From Lachnospiraceae bacterium (GTDB taxonomy: Bacteria > Bacillota_A > Clostridia > Lachnospirales > Lachnospiraceae), in the NCBI GenBank assembly GCA_017634255.1, contig JAGBNT010000007.1, positions 1 through 34,937 of the forward strand: a DNA stretch of 34,937 nt. Direction: 5' to 3'. Position numbers and translations under genes: made by a program. Positions 17,650 to 27,674 of the stretch are shown here, piece by piece (the stretch's first letter is position 1; every line of letters starts with the position of its first letter). Below the pieces are notes generated by a model. It was given only the letters and a program-made list of their open reading frames with translations, did no database searches and was not told the origin of the DNA.

Positions 17650-17672
17650 ACCATATATATATTGGGTAGAAT
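17643..17672 (+). promoter_or_regulatory. ileS operon promoter
   Basis: Perfect TTGACA (17643-17648), 18-nt spacer, TAGAAT (17667-17672). Start near 17679 gives a leader of about 87 nt with a small hairpin (CCCGTGC/GCACAGGG). The leader is too short for a T-box and no T-box sequence is seen. Confidence 0.65.
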
Positions 17673-17765
17673 CGCCGTGTATGCCTGTCTGAAAACCGGG
17701 AGATCATGCGTACAAAGCCCGTGCCTACGAGAACAGCACAGGGAGTATAAAGGAGGAGTAATTTA

Positions 17766-19979
17766 ATGTACCAGAAGGTCAATACCGACATGAACTTTGT
17801 CGGCAGGGAAAAGGAGATTGAAAAGTTCTGGAAGGACAATGATATTTTCAACAAGTCCATGGAACACAGAAAGGACGGGAAAACCTATACGTTTTACGAC
17901 GGCCCGCCGACGGCAAACGGCAAGCCGCATATAGGTCACGTATTAACCCGTGTGATAAAGGATATGATACCCAGATACCGCACAATGAAGGGCTACTATG
18001 TCCCCAGAAAGGCGGGCTGGGATACCCACGGCCTTCCGGTGGAGCTGGAGGTGGAGAAGGAGCTCGGACTCGACGGCAAGGAGCAGATAGAGAAATATGG
18101 TCTCGAGCCCTTTATTAAAAAATGTAAGGAATCCGTTTGGAAGTACAAGGGCATGTGGGAGGACTTCTCGGACACCGTAGGCTTCTGGGCGGATATGGAC
18201 CACCCCTACGTAACCTATGAGGACGACTATATCGAGTCGGAATGGTGGGCCTTAAAGCAGATCTGGGATAAGAACCTCTTATACAAGGGCTTCAAGATCG
18301 TTCCCTACTGCCCCCGCTGCGGTACGCCGCTCTCCTCGCATGAGGTCGCCCAGGGATACAGGGCTGTAAAGGAGCGTTCGGCTATAGCCAAATTCAAGGT
18401 AAAGGATGAGGATGCCTATATCCTCGCATGGACGACCACGCCCTGGACACTTCCCTCGAACGTGGCACTGTGCGTAAATCCCGAGGAGACATATGTTAAG
18501 GTAAAAACTGCCGACGGCTTTACCTATTACCTTGCAAAGGCGCTCGCAGAGAAGGTACTCGGAGGGGACCAGCCCAGCGCGCCCTATGAGATCCTCGAGG
18601 AGTACAAGGGCTCCGAGCTGGAATACAAGGAGTACGAGCCGCTTTTCGAATGCGCCGCGGCAGAGGCCGAAAAGCAGAAGAAAAAGGCCTTCTATGTCGT
18701 ATGCGATGGCTATGTAACCATGGAAGACGGTACCGGAGTAGTTCATCAGGCGCCGGCCTTCGGTGAAGACGATGCGAGGGTCGGACGGAAGTACGATATG
18801 CCCCTCGTACAGTTTGTAAATGACAAGGGTGAGATGACGGAGGAAACGCCCTTTGCTGGCAAATTCGTAAAGGATGCCGATCCCGAGGTCTTAAAGGACC
18901 TGGACAAGAGGGGCCAGCTTTTCTCAGCGCCCAAATTCGAGCACGACTACCCTTACTGCTGGAGATGCGATACTCCGCTCATTTATTACGCCAGGGAATC
19001 CTGGTTCATAAAGATGACAGAGGTCCGGGAAGACCTAATAAAAAATAACGACAAGATCAACTGGATACCCGCTACGATAGGTACCGGGCGTTTCGGCGAG
19101 TGGTTAAGGAATATCCAGGACTGGGCCATCTCCCGTAACAGATATTGGGGAACACCCTTAAATATCTGGGAATGTCCCGATTGCCGAGAGAGGATCTCCA
19201 TCGGCTCGCGGGAGGAGCTCTTTAAGCTTTCCGGCAACGAGGAGGCAAAGACCGTAGAGCTGCACAGGCCCTATATCGACAAGATAACTATAAAGTGTGC
19301 GAAGTGCGGTGGAGAGATGAAGCGCGTACCGGAGGTCATCGACTGCTGGTTTGACTCCGGGGCAATGCCCTTCGCGCAGCACCACTACCCCTTTGAAAAT
19401 AAGGAGCTCTTTGACAGGCAGTACCCCGCTTCCTTTATTTCGGAGGCCGTAGACCAGACCAGAGGCTGGTTTTACTCACTGCTTGCCGAGTCTACGCTGC
19501 TGTTCAATTCTCCCTGCTATGAAAACGTAATAGTTCTGGGGCTTGTTCAGGATGAAAACGGGCAGAAGATGAGTAAATCCAAGGGCAACGCGGTAGATCC
19601 CTTCGATGCTCTTGAGAAGTTCGGAGCGGATGCCATAAGGTGGTATTTTTACATCAACTCGGCGCCCTGGCTTCCGAACCGTTTCCACGACAAGGCGGTC
19701 ATCGAGGGACAGAGAAAGTTTATGGGAACCCTATGGAATACCTACGCTTTCTATGTGCTCTATGCGAATATAGACAATTTCGACGCTTCAAAATATACTC
19801 TCGACGCAGCTTCCGTATCGACAATGGATAAGTGGCTGCTCTCCAGGCTCGGGACCACGGTAAAGCAGACGGACGAGTACCTCGACAGCTACAGGATAAC
19901 CGAGGCCGCCAAGTGCCTGCAGGATTTTGTGGACGAGATGAGTAACTGGTACGTGCGTCTTTGTAGAAAGAGATTCTAG
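17766..19979 (+). CDS. ileS: Isoleucyl-tRNA synthetase, N-terminal part ending at an in-frame amber codon
   Basis: Charges tRNA-Ile with isoleucine. 737 codons up to TAG at 19977-19979. It contains the HIGH motif (residues 55-58 in NGKPHIGH), the CP1 editing domain with [11 protein letters not shown], the KMSKS loop (MSKSKGN at about 601) and Cys pairs CPRC, CPDC and CAKC. It belongs to the eukaryotic-like IleS2 type, a type often linked to mupirocin tolerance. The protein should be about 1049 residues; the frame continues unbroken after the TAG to 20915. The stop falls at the last residue of [11 protein letters not shown], where homologues usually have Trp (TGG), so a single G-to-A change explains it. 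Strong Shine-Dalgarno AAGGAGGAG before ATG 17766. Confidence 0.9.
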   Translation: MYQKVNTDMNFVGREKEIEKFWKDNDIFNKSMEHRKDGKTYTFYDGPPTANGKPHIGHVLTRVIKDMIPRYRTMKGYYVPRKAGWDTHGLPVELEVEKELGLDGKEQIEKYGLEPFIKKCKESVWKYKGMWEDFSDTVGFWADMDHPYVTYEDDYIESEWWALKQIWDKNLLYKGFKIVPYCPRCGTPLSSHEVAQGYRAVKERSAIAKFKVKDEDAYILAWTTTPWTLPSNVALCVNPEETYVKVKTADGFTYYLAKALAEKVLGGDQPSAPYEILEEYKGSELEYKEYEPLFECAAAEAEKQKKKAFYVVCDGYVTMEDGTGVVHQAPAFGEDDARVGRKYDMPLVQFVNDKGEMTEETPFAGKFVKDADPEVLKDLDKRGQLFSAPKFEHDYPYCWRCDTPLIYYARESWFIKMTEVREDLIKNNDKINWIPATIGTGRFGEWLRNIQDWAISRNRYWGTPLNIWECPDCRERISIGSREELFKLSGNEEAKTVELHRPYIDKITIKCAKCGGEMKRVPEVIDCWFDSGAMPFAQHHYPFENKELFDRQYPASFISEAVDQTRGWFYSLLAESTLLFNSPCYENVIVLGLVQDENGQKMSKSKGNAVDPFDALEKFGADAIRWYFYINSAPWLPNRFHDKAVIEGQRKFMGTLWNTYAFYVLYANIDNFDASKYTLDAASVSTMDKWLLSRLGTTVKQTDEYLDSYRITEAAKCLQDFVDEMSNWYVRLCRKRF

Positions 19980-20915
19980 GCAAAGGGCATGGAGCAGGAT
20001 AAGATAAACGCTTACATGACGCTCTATACCGCGCTTGTGACCATCTCCAAGGCCGCTGCCCCGATGATACCCTTTATGACGGAGCAGATATACTTAAATC
20101 TCGTATGCTCGATCGACAAGGACGCTCCTGAGTCAATTCACCTGACGGATTATCCGGTTCCCGACGAGCGCTTCCACGACGAGACTCTCGAGCGGGAGAT
20201 GAAGGAGGTCATGGATATCGTCCAGCTGGGACGTGCGGCAAGAAATGCCTGCAATATCAAGAACCGTCAGCCCCTGCCGGCCATGTATGTGCGTGCAGCC
20301 GAGGTTCCGGATTTTTACAGGGATATAATCGCGCAGGAGCTCAACGTCAAGAGAATAGAGTTTACCGACGATGTGCGCGAGTTCACGACCTATACCTTCA
20401 AGCCCCAGCTTAAGACGGTAGGACCCAAGTATGGAAAACTCATCGGAGGCATAAAGGAGCATCTGGCTTCCCTGGACGGAAATTCCACGATGGATGCGCT
20501 GAATTCCGGCGAGCCGGTGAAGTTTGACATCGATGGAAACGAGGTTGTATTATCAAAAGAGGATCTTCTTATAGAAGTAAGCAACAAGGAGGGCTTTGTG
20601 GAGCAGTCCTACGGCGGGATAACCGTAGTCATCGACACAAATCTTTCGGAGGAGCTTATCGAGGAGGGCTTTGTAAGAGAGCTGGTCTCCAAGCTTCAGA
20701 CCATGCGTAAGGAAGCTGGCTTCGAGGTGATGGACAAGATCCTTATCTACATAAAGGACAACGACAGGCTTTCCGGTTATCTGAAGAAGAACAAGGAGAG
20801 CGTCATCGGAGAGGCCATGGCTGACGATATCGTGACCGGAAGCACCGATGGATATGTAAAAGAGTGGGATATAAACGGGGAGAAGGTAACTCTCGGCGTT
20901 AAAAAAAATATATAA
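19980..20915 (+). CDS. ileS: Isoleucyl-tRNA synthetase, C-terminal part after the amber codon
   Basis: Same reading frame as the N-terminal part: after TAG the codons read AKGMEQDKINAYMTLYTALVTISKAA..., the anticodon-binding helical domain (PMIPFMTEQIYLNL, LGRAARNACNIKNRQPL) and the C-terminal domain. About 311 codons. The first ATG is at 19989, but it has no properly spaced Shine-Dalgarno (AAAGGG is 1 nt away), so independent translation is doubtful. It probably belongs to one enzyme with the upstream part, through a sequence error, a recent mutation or amber suppression. It ends 18 nt before glgP. Confidence 0.88.
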   Translation, partial: AKGMEQDKINAYMTLYTALVTISKAAAPMIPFMTEQIYLNLVCSIDKDAPESIHLTDYPVPDERFHDETLEREMKEVMDIVQLGRAARNACNIKNRQPLPAMYVRAAEVPDFYRDIIAQELNVKRIEFTDDVREFTTYTFKPQLKTVGPKYGKLIGGIKEHLASLDGNSTMDALNSGEPVKFDIDGNEVVLSKEDLLIEVSNKEGFVEQSYGGITVVIDTNLSEELIEEGFVRELVSKLQTMRKEAGFEVMDKILIYIKDNDRLSGYLKKNKESVIGEAMADDIVTGSTDGYVKEWDINGEKVTLGVKKNI

Positions 20916-20933
20916 AACTTAGGAGGAAAACGG

Positions 20934-23429
20934 ATGCTCGCGGAGAACAAGCAATTCGACAAGGAAAAGTTCAAGAAAGAACTGAGCGACAACATCAAGG
21001 TGCTTTTCAGAAAGACCATCAAGGAGGCTGATGAGCAGCAGATCTTTCAGGCTGTCTGCTACACGGTCAAGGACTCCATTATCGAAAAATGGATGGAGAC
21101 GCAGAGGGCTTACGACAAGGAGGATCCCAAGACGGTCTATTACCTGTCCATGGAATTCCTGATGGGACGTGCCCTCGGCAATAACCTCATAAATTTATGC
21201 GAGTACGACGGCGTAAAGAAGGCCCTGAAGGAGCTCGATATAGATATCAATGTGGTAGAGGATCAGGAGCCCGACGCGGCTTTGGGCAACGGAGGTCTCG
21301 GAAGACTTGCGGCCTGCTTCCTCGATTCCCTGGCAACGCTGGGATACAGCGCATACGGCTGCGGTATCCGCTATAAATACGGAATGTTCAAGCAGAAGAT
21401 CAAGGATGGCTATCAGATGGAGGTGCCCGATGACTGGCTTCGGGACGGCAACCCCTTTGAGCTGAGGAGACGTGAATATAAGAAGGAAGTAAAATTCGGA
21501 GGCTATGTAAGGGTCGAGACCGATTCCACTGGCCGCAATCACTTTATCCAGGACGGCTATCAGTCCGTTATGGCGGTTCCCTACGATATGCCCATAGTCG
21601 GCTACGGAAACGGCATCGTAAATACCCTCCGTATCTGGGACGCAGAGCCCGTAGAGTGTTTCCAGCTCGATTCCTTCGACAAGGGAGATTACAGGAAGGC
21701 TGTAGAGCAGGACAATCTGGCCAGAAATATAGTGGAGGTCCTCTATCCGAACGATAACCACTACGCAGGCAAGGAGCTTCGTTTAAAGCAGCAGTATTTC
21801 TTTATTTCCGCCTCTGTTCAGGAAGCTGTGGAGAAGTATATGCGCAAGCACGATGACGTAAGAAACTTTGCCGAGAAGAACGTATTCCAGCTGAATGACA
21901 CTCATCCTACGGTGGCGATACCCGAGCTCATGAGGATACTCATGGACGAGCATAACCTTACCTGGGACGAGGCATGGGCGGTGACCACCAAGACCTGTGC
22001 ATATACAAACCATACGATAATGAGCGAGGCACTGGAGAAATGGCCCATAGAGCTGTTCTCAAGGCTCCTTCCCCGTGTTTACCAGATAGTCGAGGAGATC
22101 AACAGGCGCTTCTGCGAGGAGATATCCCGCAGATACCCCGGAGACCAGGACAAGATCCGCAAGATGGCCATCATCTACGACGGACAGATCCGTATGGCTT
22201 ACCTGGCTATATGCGCGGGCTTCTCAGTAAACGGAGTTGCCCAGCTCCATACCGAGATCCTTAAAAAGCAGGAGCTTAAGGACTTCTTTGAGATGATGCC
22301 CGAAAAGTTTAATAACAAGACTAACGGTATCACGCAGAGAAGATTCCTGCTGCATGCCAATCCCCTCCTCGCGGACTGGGTAACGAGCCATGTAGGTCCC
22401 GACTGGATAACCGACCTTTCCAGGATAAAGGGTATAGAGGTCTATGCCGACGACAAGAAGGCCCAGAGCGAGTTTATGAATATCAAGTACCGCAACAAGG
22501 AGCGTCTTGCAAAATATATCTTAAAACACAACGGTATAGAGGTTAACCCCCGTTCGATCTTTGATGTGCAGGTAAAGCGTCTGCATGAGTACAAGAGACA
22601 GCTTTTAAATATCCTTCACGTTATGTACTTATATAATAAGATAAAAGAGCATCCCGATATGGAGTTTACTCCCCGTACCTTTATCTTCGGAGCGAAGGCG
22701 GCAGCGGGATACAGGACGGCTAAGCTTACTATCAAGCTCATTAACTCCGTTGCCAAGGTCATCAACAACGACAGCTCCATCGACAATAAGATCAAGGTGG
22801 TATTTATCGAGGATTACAGAGTCTCCAATGCTGAGATAATCTTTGCGGCTGCCGATGTTTCCGAGCAGATCTCGACGGCTTCCAAGGAGGCCTCCGGTAC
22901 AGGAAACATGAAGTTCATGCTGAACGGGGCCCTGACCATAGGAACTATGGACGGTGCAAACGTTGAGATGGCCCAGGAGGTCGGCGAGGACAATATGTTC
23001 ATCTTCGGGCTCTCGGCGGACGAGGTTATCAACTACGAGAACAACGGCGGCTATTCGCCGATGGATATCTTCAACAGCGACCAGGATGTCCGCAATGTCC
23101 TGATGCAGCTTATAAACGGCTTCTATTCCAAGGAAGATCCGGAGTTGTTCAGGGATCTCTATAATTCCTTGCTCAATACCCAGAGCACCTCAAAGGCCGA
23201 CACCTACTTTATTTTAAAGGATTTCAGGTCCTATGCGCAGGCGCAGGAGAAGGTGGAGCAGGCTTATAAGGACGAGGCCGGATGGGCGAGGAAGGCCATC
23301 TTAAATGTGGCTGCTTCCGGCAAGTTTTCATCCGACAGGACCATACAGGAATATGTAGATGATATTTGGCATCTGGACAAAGTAAAGCTTAAGAAAAAGA
23401 ACACTTTCAGGAGGAGAAGCGATGACTGA
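20934..23429 (+). CDS. glgP: Glycogen/maltodextrin phosphorylase
   Basis: 831 residues. PLP enzyme releasing glucose 1-phosphate from glycogen or maltodextrins. N-terminal [30 protein letters not shown], then [30 protein letters not shown], and the PLP site [20 protein letters not shown] (about 652-671) with the cofactor lysine. The length is normal for bacterial enzymes. Shine-Dalgarno AGGAGG lies 8 nt before the ATG. It sits 18 nt after ileS and overlaps the hydratase gene by 8 nt. With glgC and glgD at 9347-11739 the organism can both build and mobilise glycogen. Confidence 0.96.
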   Translation: MLAENKQFDKEKFKKELSDNIKVLFRKTIKEADEQQIFQAVCYTVKDSIIEKWMETQRAYDKEDPKTVYYLSMEFLMGRALGNNLINLCEYDGVKKALKELDIDINVVEDQEPDAALGNGGLGRLAACFLDSLATLGYSAYGCGIRYKYGMFKQKIKDGYQMEVPDDWLRDGNPFELRRREYKKEVKFGGYVRVETDSTGRNHFIQDGYQSVMAVPYDMPIVGYGNGIVNTLRIWDAEPVECFQLDSFDKGDYRKAVEQDNLARNIVEVLYPNDNHYAGKELRLKQQYFFISASVQEAVEKYMRKHDDVRNFAEKNVFQLNDTHPTVAIPELMRILMDEHNLTWDEAWAVTTKTCAYTNHTIMSEALEKWPIELFSRLLPRVYQIVEEINRRFCEEISRRYPGDQDKIRKMAIIYDGQIRMAYLAICAGFSVNGVAQLHTEILKKQELKDFFEMMPEKFNNKTNGITQRRFLLHANPLLADWVTSHVGPDWITDLSRIKGIEVYADDKKAQSEFMNIKYRNKERLAKYILKHNGIEVNPRSIFDVQVKRLHEYKRQLLNILHVMYLYNKIKEHPDMEFTPRTFIFGAKAAAGYRTAKLTIKLINSVAKVINNDSSIDNKIKVVFIEDYRVSNAEIIFAAADVSEQISTASKEASGTGNMKFMLNGALTIGTMDGANVEMAQEVGEDNMFIFGLSADEVINYENNGGYSPMDIFNSDQDVRNVLMQLINGFYSKEDPELFRDLYNSLLNTQSTSKADTYFILKDFRSYAQAQEKVEQAYKDEAGWARKAILNVAASGKFSSDRTIQEYVDDIWHLDKVKLKKKNTFRRRSDD

Positions 23430-25692
23430 CGCGATCGCTGTCAGAGGTAAGGGGGCCTATTTAAAAGCAGGAAGAGAGTGGCTCGACCACTCTGAGGTAT
23501 CTGCAGAGGAGGCAAAGCGCGGCACAATAGCTTATGGAATACTGAAGTCTCATAATACTGCGGATTCCATGGATAAGCTGAGAATCAAATTCGACTGCAT
23601 AACCTCCCACGATATTACCTATGTCGGGATAATCCAGACAGCCAGGGCTTCAGGACTGGAAAAGTTTCCCCTGCCCTATGTACTGACGAACTGCCACAAT
23701 TCATTGTGTGCGGTCGGAGGGACAATAAATGAAGACGACCATGTATTTGGTTTAAGCGCTGCGAAAAAGTATGGCGGAACCTATGTTCCGCCCAACCTCG
23801 CGGTCATCCATCAGTACGCCAGGGAGATGCTTGCCGGCGGCGGAAAGATGATACTCGGATCGGATTCACATACGAGATACGGCGCCCTGGGTACGATGGC
23901 CATGGGCGAGGGCGGCCCGGAGCTGGTAAAGCAGCTTTTGAGCCAGACCTACGATATAGATATGCCCGAGGTAGTGGCGATATATCTTCACGGAGAGCCG
24001 GTTCACGGAGTAGGCCCCCAGGACGTTGCCATAGCCCTTATTGGCGCACTTTTCAAAAACGGAACGGTCAAGAACAGGGTCATGGAATTTGTGGGCCCCG
24101 GAATAGAGAAGCTCTCCGCTGATTTCAGGATAGGGATCGACGTCATGACCACTGAAACGACCTGTCTTTCATCGATCTGGGAGACCGATGACGAGATAAG
24201 GAAGTGGTACGACATCCACGGAAGAGAGGCCGATTATAAGGAGCTCAAGAGCGGGGATATCGCATATTATGACAATGTGGTGGACGTGGATCTTTCAAAG
24301 ATACGCCCGATGATAGCCCTGCCCTACCACCCCTCAAATGCTTATACCATAGAGGAGGTCAACGACAATCTCAAGGATATAATGCACGAGGTTGAGAAAA
24401 ACGCGAGGGTGGCCTTTGGAGACAGGGTAAGCCTCGATCTGGAGTCCAAGATAAAAAACGGCAGATTGATGACAGATCAGGGCGTGATCGCGGGCTGTGC
24501 AGGAGGCGGCTTTGAGAATATCACTGCTGCGGCGGATATCCTTGAAGGAGGAAGTACCGGAAGCGGAGAATTCGCCTTAAGTGTATATCCTGCGTCCATG
24601 CCCGTATATATGGAGCTGATAAGAAACGGCGCTGCCGAAAAGCTGGTCGGGGCAGGAGCGGTGTTAAAGCCGGCGTTCTGCGGCCCCTGCTTCGGAGCGG
24701 GTGATACCCCTGCGAATAACGCCTTTTCTATAAGGCACTCGACGAGGAACTTCCCCAACAGGGAGGGCTCCAAGGTTCAGGAGGGACAGGTGTCCTCTGT
24801 TGCCCTGATGGATGCGCGGTCAATAGCGGCATCCGCGTTAAACAAGGGAATACTGACTCCCGCGACGGATATCGACATCAAGCTCGGAAAATATAAATAC
24901 TTCTTCGATAAGACGATCTATGAAAAGAGAGTCTACGATTCCAAGGGCGAGGCCCATCCCGAAGAGGAGCTCAAGATGGGCCCGAATATCAAGGATTGGC
25001 CGAAAATGTGCGAGCTTACGGACAATCTTATATTGAAGGTCGTCTCCGAGATACACGATACTGTAACGACCACCGACGAGCTCATCCCGTCGGGAGAGAC
25101 CTCTTCCTATCGTTCGAATCCCTTAAGGCTCGCTGAATTTGCGCTTTCGCGCCGGGATCCGGATTATGTGGGAAGGGCGAAAATGGTTCAGAGCTTCGAG
25201 TTTGCCAGAGAAGAGGGTGAGGAGGTCTTTGAAGGACTTCTGAATATAAACGATGAGCTCAAGGGCGTAGTTACGGCCATAAAAGCTAAATTCAGCGATA
25301 TGAGCCCTGTAAATACAGGGATAGGCTCCACTATCTTTGCGGTGAAGCCGGGAGACGGTTCGGCCAGGGAGCAGGCCGCTTCCTGCCAGAAGGTACTCGG
25401 AGGCTGGGCCAATATAGCGAATGAATACGCGACAAAGCGCTACAGAAGTAACCTTATAAACTGGGGTATGCTGCCCCTGCTTATTTCGGGAGACCTTCCG
25501 TTTGAGAATTCAGACTACATATATCTGCCTGGAATAAGGCAGGCTGTTGAAAATAAGAAGGAGAAGATCGAGGCCTACGTCATTAAGAACGGTTCATTGG
25601 AAAGGTTCGAAATGACCCTGGGGAACCTTACCGACGACGAGAGAAAGATCATCCTTGACGGCTGTCTTATCAATTTCAATAGGATCAAGTGA
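23422..25692 (+). CDS. Aconitase-family hydratase, substrate unknown
   Basis: 756 residues. The aconitase fold is shown by [13 protein letters not shown] (SDSHT motif), the three iron-sulfur cysteines C359 (AGCAGGGF) and C420/C423 ([11 protein letters not shown]), and [10 protein letters not shown] (equivalent of the SSNRNF/GR substrate loop). Spacing of the cysteines matches aconitase, so a 4Fe-4S cluster is expected. The segments around them differ from AcnA, AcnB and LeuC, and the length and sequence resemble the uncharacterised Firmicutes hydratases often compared with YbhJ. Its reaction is unknown. The start overlaps the glgP stop by 8 nt, which places it in the same operon. Confidence 0.88.
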   Translation: MTDAIAVRGKGAYLKAGREWLDHSEVSAEEAKRGTIAYGILKSHNTADSMDKLRIKFDCITSHDITYVGIIQTARASGLEKFPLPYVLTNCHNSLCAVGGTINEDDHVFGLSAAKKYGGTYVPPNLAVIHQYAREMLAGGGKMILGSDSHTRYGALGTMAMGEGGPELVKQLLSQTYDIDMPEVVAIYLHGEPVHGVGPQDVAIALIGALFKNGTVKNRVMEFVGPGIEKLSADFRIGIDVMTTETTCLSSIWETDDEIRKWYDIHGREADYKELKSGDIAYYDNVVDVDLSKIRPMIALPYHPSNAYTIEEVNDNLKDIMHEVEKNARVAFGDRVSLDLESKIKNGRLMTDQGVIAGCAGGGFENITAAADILEGGSTGSGEFALSVYPASMPVYMELIRNGAAEKLVGAGAVLKPAFCGPCFGAGDTPANNAFSIRHSTRNFPNREGSKVQEGQVSSVALMDARSIAASALNKGILTPATDIDIKLGKYKYFFDKTIYEKRVYDSKGEAHPEEELKMGPNIKDWPKMCELTDNLILKVVSEIHDTVTTTDELIPSGETSSYRSNPLRLAEFALSRRDPDYVGRAKMVQSFEFAREEGEEVFEGLLNINDELKGVVTAIKAKFSDMSPVNTGIGSTIFAVKPGDGSAREQAASCQKVLGGWANIANEYATKRYRSNLINWGMLPLLISGDLPFENSDYIYLPGIRQAVENKKEKIEAYVIKNGSLERFEMTLGNLTDDERKIILDGCLINFNRIK

Positions 25693-25693
25693 G

Positions 25694-26404
25694 ATGGACG
25701 ATATATATGAAATAGAGGAGACCGAGGAGGCCGCTAAAGAAAGCAGCGTAGTCTCCATTGTGGACGCGATAGGGATAAATGAGGGCGTAGACAGCTGGCA
25801 AACGGTCACGCTTCTCTATAATTCCGCCCTCAAAGAGATAGGGACAAAACTGGGAATATTGAACGACGAGTTTCAGCACGTTCACAGGTATAACCCCATC
25901 GAGCATATCAAGTCCAGGATCAAAACGGCCGAGAGCATCGTCAAAAAGCTCAAAAAAAGAGGCTATGAGTCTACCATTGAAAATATGGTAAAGTATGTCA
26001 ACGATATAGCGGGGATAAGGGTTATCTGTTCCTTTACCTCCGATATCTACAGAATAGCCGAAATGATTGCGGGGCAAAATGATATCAGGGTGCTCTCGAT
26101 AAAGGACTATATAAAAAATCCCAAGGAGAGCGGCTACAAGAGCTATCACATGATAGTGACGGTGCCGATATATCTGTCGGACGGGGCGGTGGACACGAAG
26201 GTGGAAATACAGATCCGCACCGTAGCGATGGACTTTTGGGCGAGTCTCGAGCACAAGATTAATTACAAATTCGAGGGCGAGGCTCCGGAGCATATCAAGA
26301 GAGAGCTCTATGAGTGCGCGGAGATGGTGTCCGATCTGGATGCCCGTATGATGTCGCTTAACGAGGAGATAAAGGAATATGCAGAAAAAGGCGCTTCGGA
26401 TTAA
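25694..26404 (+). CDS. Small alarmone synthetase (RelQ/YjbM type)
   Basis: 236 residues. Single-domain (p)ppGpp synthetase, with no HD hydrolase, TGS or ACT domain. Synthetase motifs: IKSRIKTAESIVKKLKKRGY, VNDIAGIRVICSF, SGYKSYHMIVTVP, and VEIQIRTVAMDFWASLEHKINYK. These make pppGpp/ppGpp from GTP or GDP and ATP. An acidic N-terminus of ~45 residues precedes the fold. Start ATG 25694 lies one base after the hydratase stop, with AGGA 10 nt upstream; the longer frame from 25655 overlaps the hydratase and is unlikely. It is the last gene of the ileS-glgP-hydratase operon, linking the alarmone to tRNA charging and glycogen use. Confidence 0.92.
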   Translation: MDDIYEIEETEEAAKESSVVSIVDAIGINEGVDSWQTVTLLYNSALKEIGTKLGILNDEFQHVHRYNPIEHIKSRIKTAESIVKKLKKRGYESTIENMVKYVNDIAGIRVICSFTSDIYRIAEMIAGQNDIRVLSIKDYIKNPKESGYKSYHMIVTVPIYLSDGAVDTKVEIQIRTVAMDFWASLEHKINYKFEGEAPEHIKRELYECAEMVSDLDARMMSLNEEIKEYAEKGASD

Positions 26405-26454
26405 ACCGAGGCGCCGAGTCTTGCATTCTTGTATAAGCCATATAAAAGAGGAGT

Positions 26455-26489
26455 GGCAGCAGATAAAGGAAGATCCCTTATCCGCTGCC
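26455..26489 (+). terminator. Stable hairpin after the alarmone synthetase
   Basis: 13 paired bases with two mismatches: GGCAGC (26455-26460) with GCTGCC (26484-26489), then GATAA with TTATC and GG with CC, 5-nt loop. It is followed by TATTATGAAAAAATT, without a U-run. It may end the ileS operon by a non-canonical route or stabilise the 3' end. The rest of 26405-26671 is AT-rich with no gene; a 60-codon frame from 26379 overlaps the alarmone gene and is not convincing. Confidence 0.35.
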
Positions 26490-26671
26490 TATTATGAAAA
26501 AATTATCATTGCGATGAGAACCTTATTTATTAACTGTACATATCTTACCAATATTTTATGAACATATTGTGAACAAAATGTTAATATATGGTAAAAAGTA
26601 ACAAAAATATAAAAAACAAAAGAAATGTTTAGTACAATATATACATAAGATTTTCAAAGGAGGTTTGTATC

Positions 26672-27517
26672 ATGGACGATTTTATGGAAAAATTGCTCAA
26701 AGAGGTATCGCAGGATACAAACAATATAGGAAATATGGTAAACGGCCAGAATGGATATATGCCCAACCAGTCAGGGGGCTATCAGGCCGGCAATATGATG
26801 AATAACGATCAGCAGCCCGTCAAGCCGCCGGTGAATAATTTCAGGCAGCCGGGCGGCAATATGTCTGTGACGCCGCTGCAGTCGACTCAGCCCCTTCCGA
26901 ATATGCAGCAGTATGGCATGCCCCAGCAGAATGGTATGCCCCAGCAGAATATGCCGGGAGGCCCTCAACCCATACACGTTCAGCCTATACCGCAGATGCA
27001 GCAGACTCCGCCTCAGATGCAGCCCCAGATGGCCCAGCAGAATATGGGGCGTGGGATGAACCCGGGCTCCGCTACGGCAGGCTACACGCAGAGGCAGAGC
27101 TCCGGAGCGGTGGCCTTTGAGGATGTGAGCTATTTCCCCGATGCCGATCAGCGGGCATACAACCGCCCTCTGCCCGGGGCCGAAGAGCTTGCCATGGAGG
27201 CCAGAAAGACTGAGGCCTATGAGGAGAGGTTCCGCAACAGCAGCACCTATGCGGGAGCGCAGGCGGGCGGCGGTCAGGAGCTGCCCTTCGACAGGGAGAA
27301 ATTTACGGAGGATATTCACAGCATAGTCCATACAGAGGTGGTAAAGTGCTATAAAAACACTGAGGCCGCCGTAAACGAGTCCGCGGAGAAGGTGATGAGC
27401 TCTTATGGGAAGATAACCTCGCCGAAGCCGCTTTTCAGGGTGATGATCGTATTGCTCGTATTGGATCTAATTTTGGATATTATTCTGATTCTGCACAATT
27501 TCCTCGGGGTCATATAG
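26672..27517 (+). CDS. Met/Pro/Gln/Asn-rich tail-anchored protein
   Basis: 281 residues, no recognised family. Residues 1-25 are an acidic helix-like start (MDDFMEKLLKEVSQDTNN). About 26-150 is low complexity rich in M, P, Q, N and G, with GMPQQN repeated in tandem. A more ordered charged region follows (FEDVSYFPDADQRAYNRPLPGAEELAMEARK, split here only for description), then a predicted amphipathic segment (DREKFTEDIHSIVHTEV) and a hydrophobic stretch at about 260-280 (FRVMIVLLVLDLILDIILIL) ending at the C-terminus. This is a tail-anchored topology with the bulk in the cytoplasm. Shine-Dalgarno AAAGGAGG lies 9 nt before the ATG. It is a single gene between the alarmone operon and murA. Confidence 0.8.
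   Translation: MDDFMEKLLKEVSQDTNNIGNMVNGQNGYMPNQSGGYQAGNMMNNDQQPVKPPVNNFRQPGGNMSVTPLQSTQPLPNMQQYGMPQQNGMPQQNMPGGPQPIHVQPIPQMQQTPPQMQPQMAQQNMGRGMNPGSATAGYTQRQSSGAVAFEDVSYFPDADQRAYNRPLPGAEELAMEARKTEAYEERFRNSSTYAGAQAGGGQELPFDREKFTEDIHSIVHTEVVKCYKNTEAAVNESAEKVMSSYGKITSPKPLFRVMIVLLVLDLILDIILILHNFLGVI
26915..26950 (+). repeat. 18-bp tandem repeat coding for GMPQQN
   Basis: Two copies of GG(C/T)ATGCCCCAGCAGAAT lie end to end (26915-26932 and 26933-26950) with one mismatch. They encode two copies of GMPQQN in the low-complexity part of the tail-anchored protein and look like a recent in-frame duplication. Confidence 0.8.
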
Positions 27518-27584
27518 GCTTAAGTCATGCAAAATAGAATAATAACCATTGATATTTAAGGAAATTTTAGGTATTATTTTGGTG

Positions 27585-27612
27585 TTGATTTATTTTGGAT
27601 CGGTGATATAAT
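27585..27612 (+). promoter_or_regulatory. murA promoter with extended -10
   Basis: TTGATT (27585-27590), 16-nt spacer, TGATATAAT containing an extended -10 (TATAAT at 27607-27612). Predicted start near 27619, leader about 55 nt. Confidence 0.7.
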
Positions 27613-27674
27613 CTCCAAATATATATAGGATAAGAGATAAATCATACAAGTTATTGGGGTTAGGGAAATCATAT

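Noticed and set aside
19977..19979. Amber recoding (pyrrolysine or reassigned TAG) as explanation of the ileS stop
   Set aside because: TAG ends several other intact genes in the window at their normal lengths, and no pyl gene is visible; error, mutation or suppression is simpler.
26379..26561. 60-codon frame after the alarmone synthetase
   Set aside because: It overlaps the synthetase end, has no ribosome binding site and spans the strong hairpin at 26455-26489; no family recognised.
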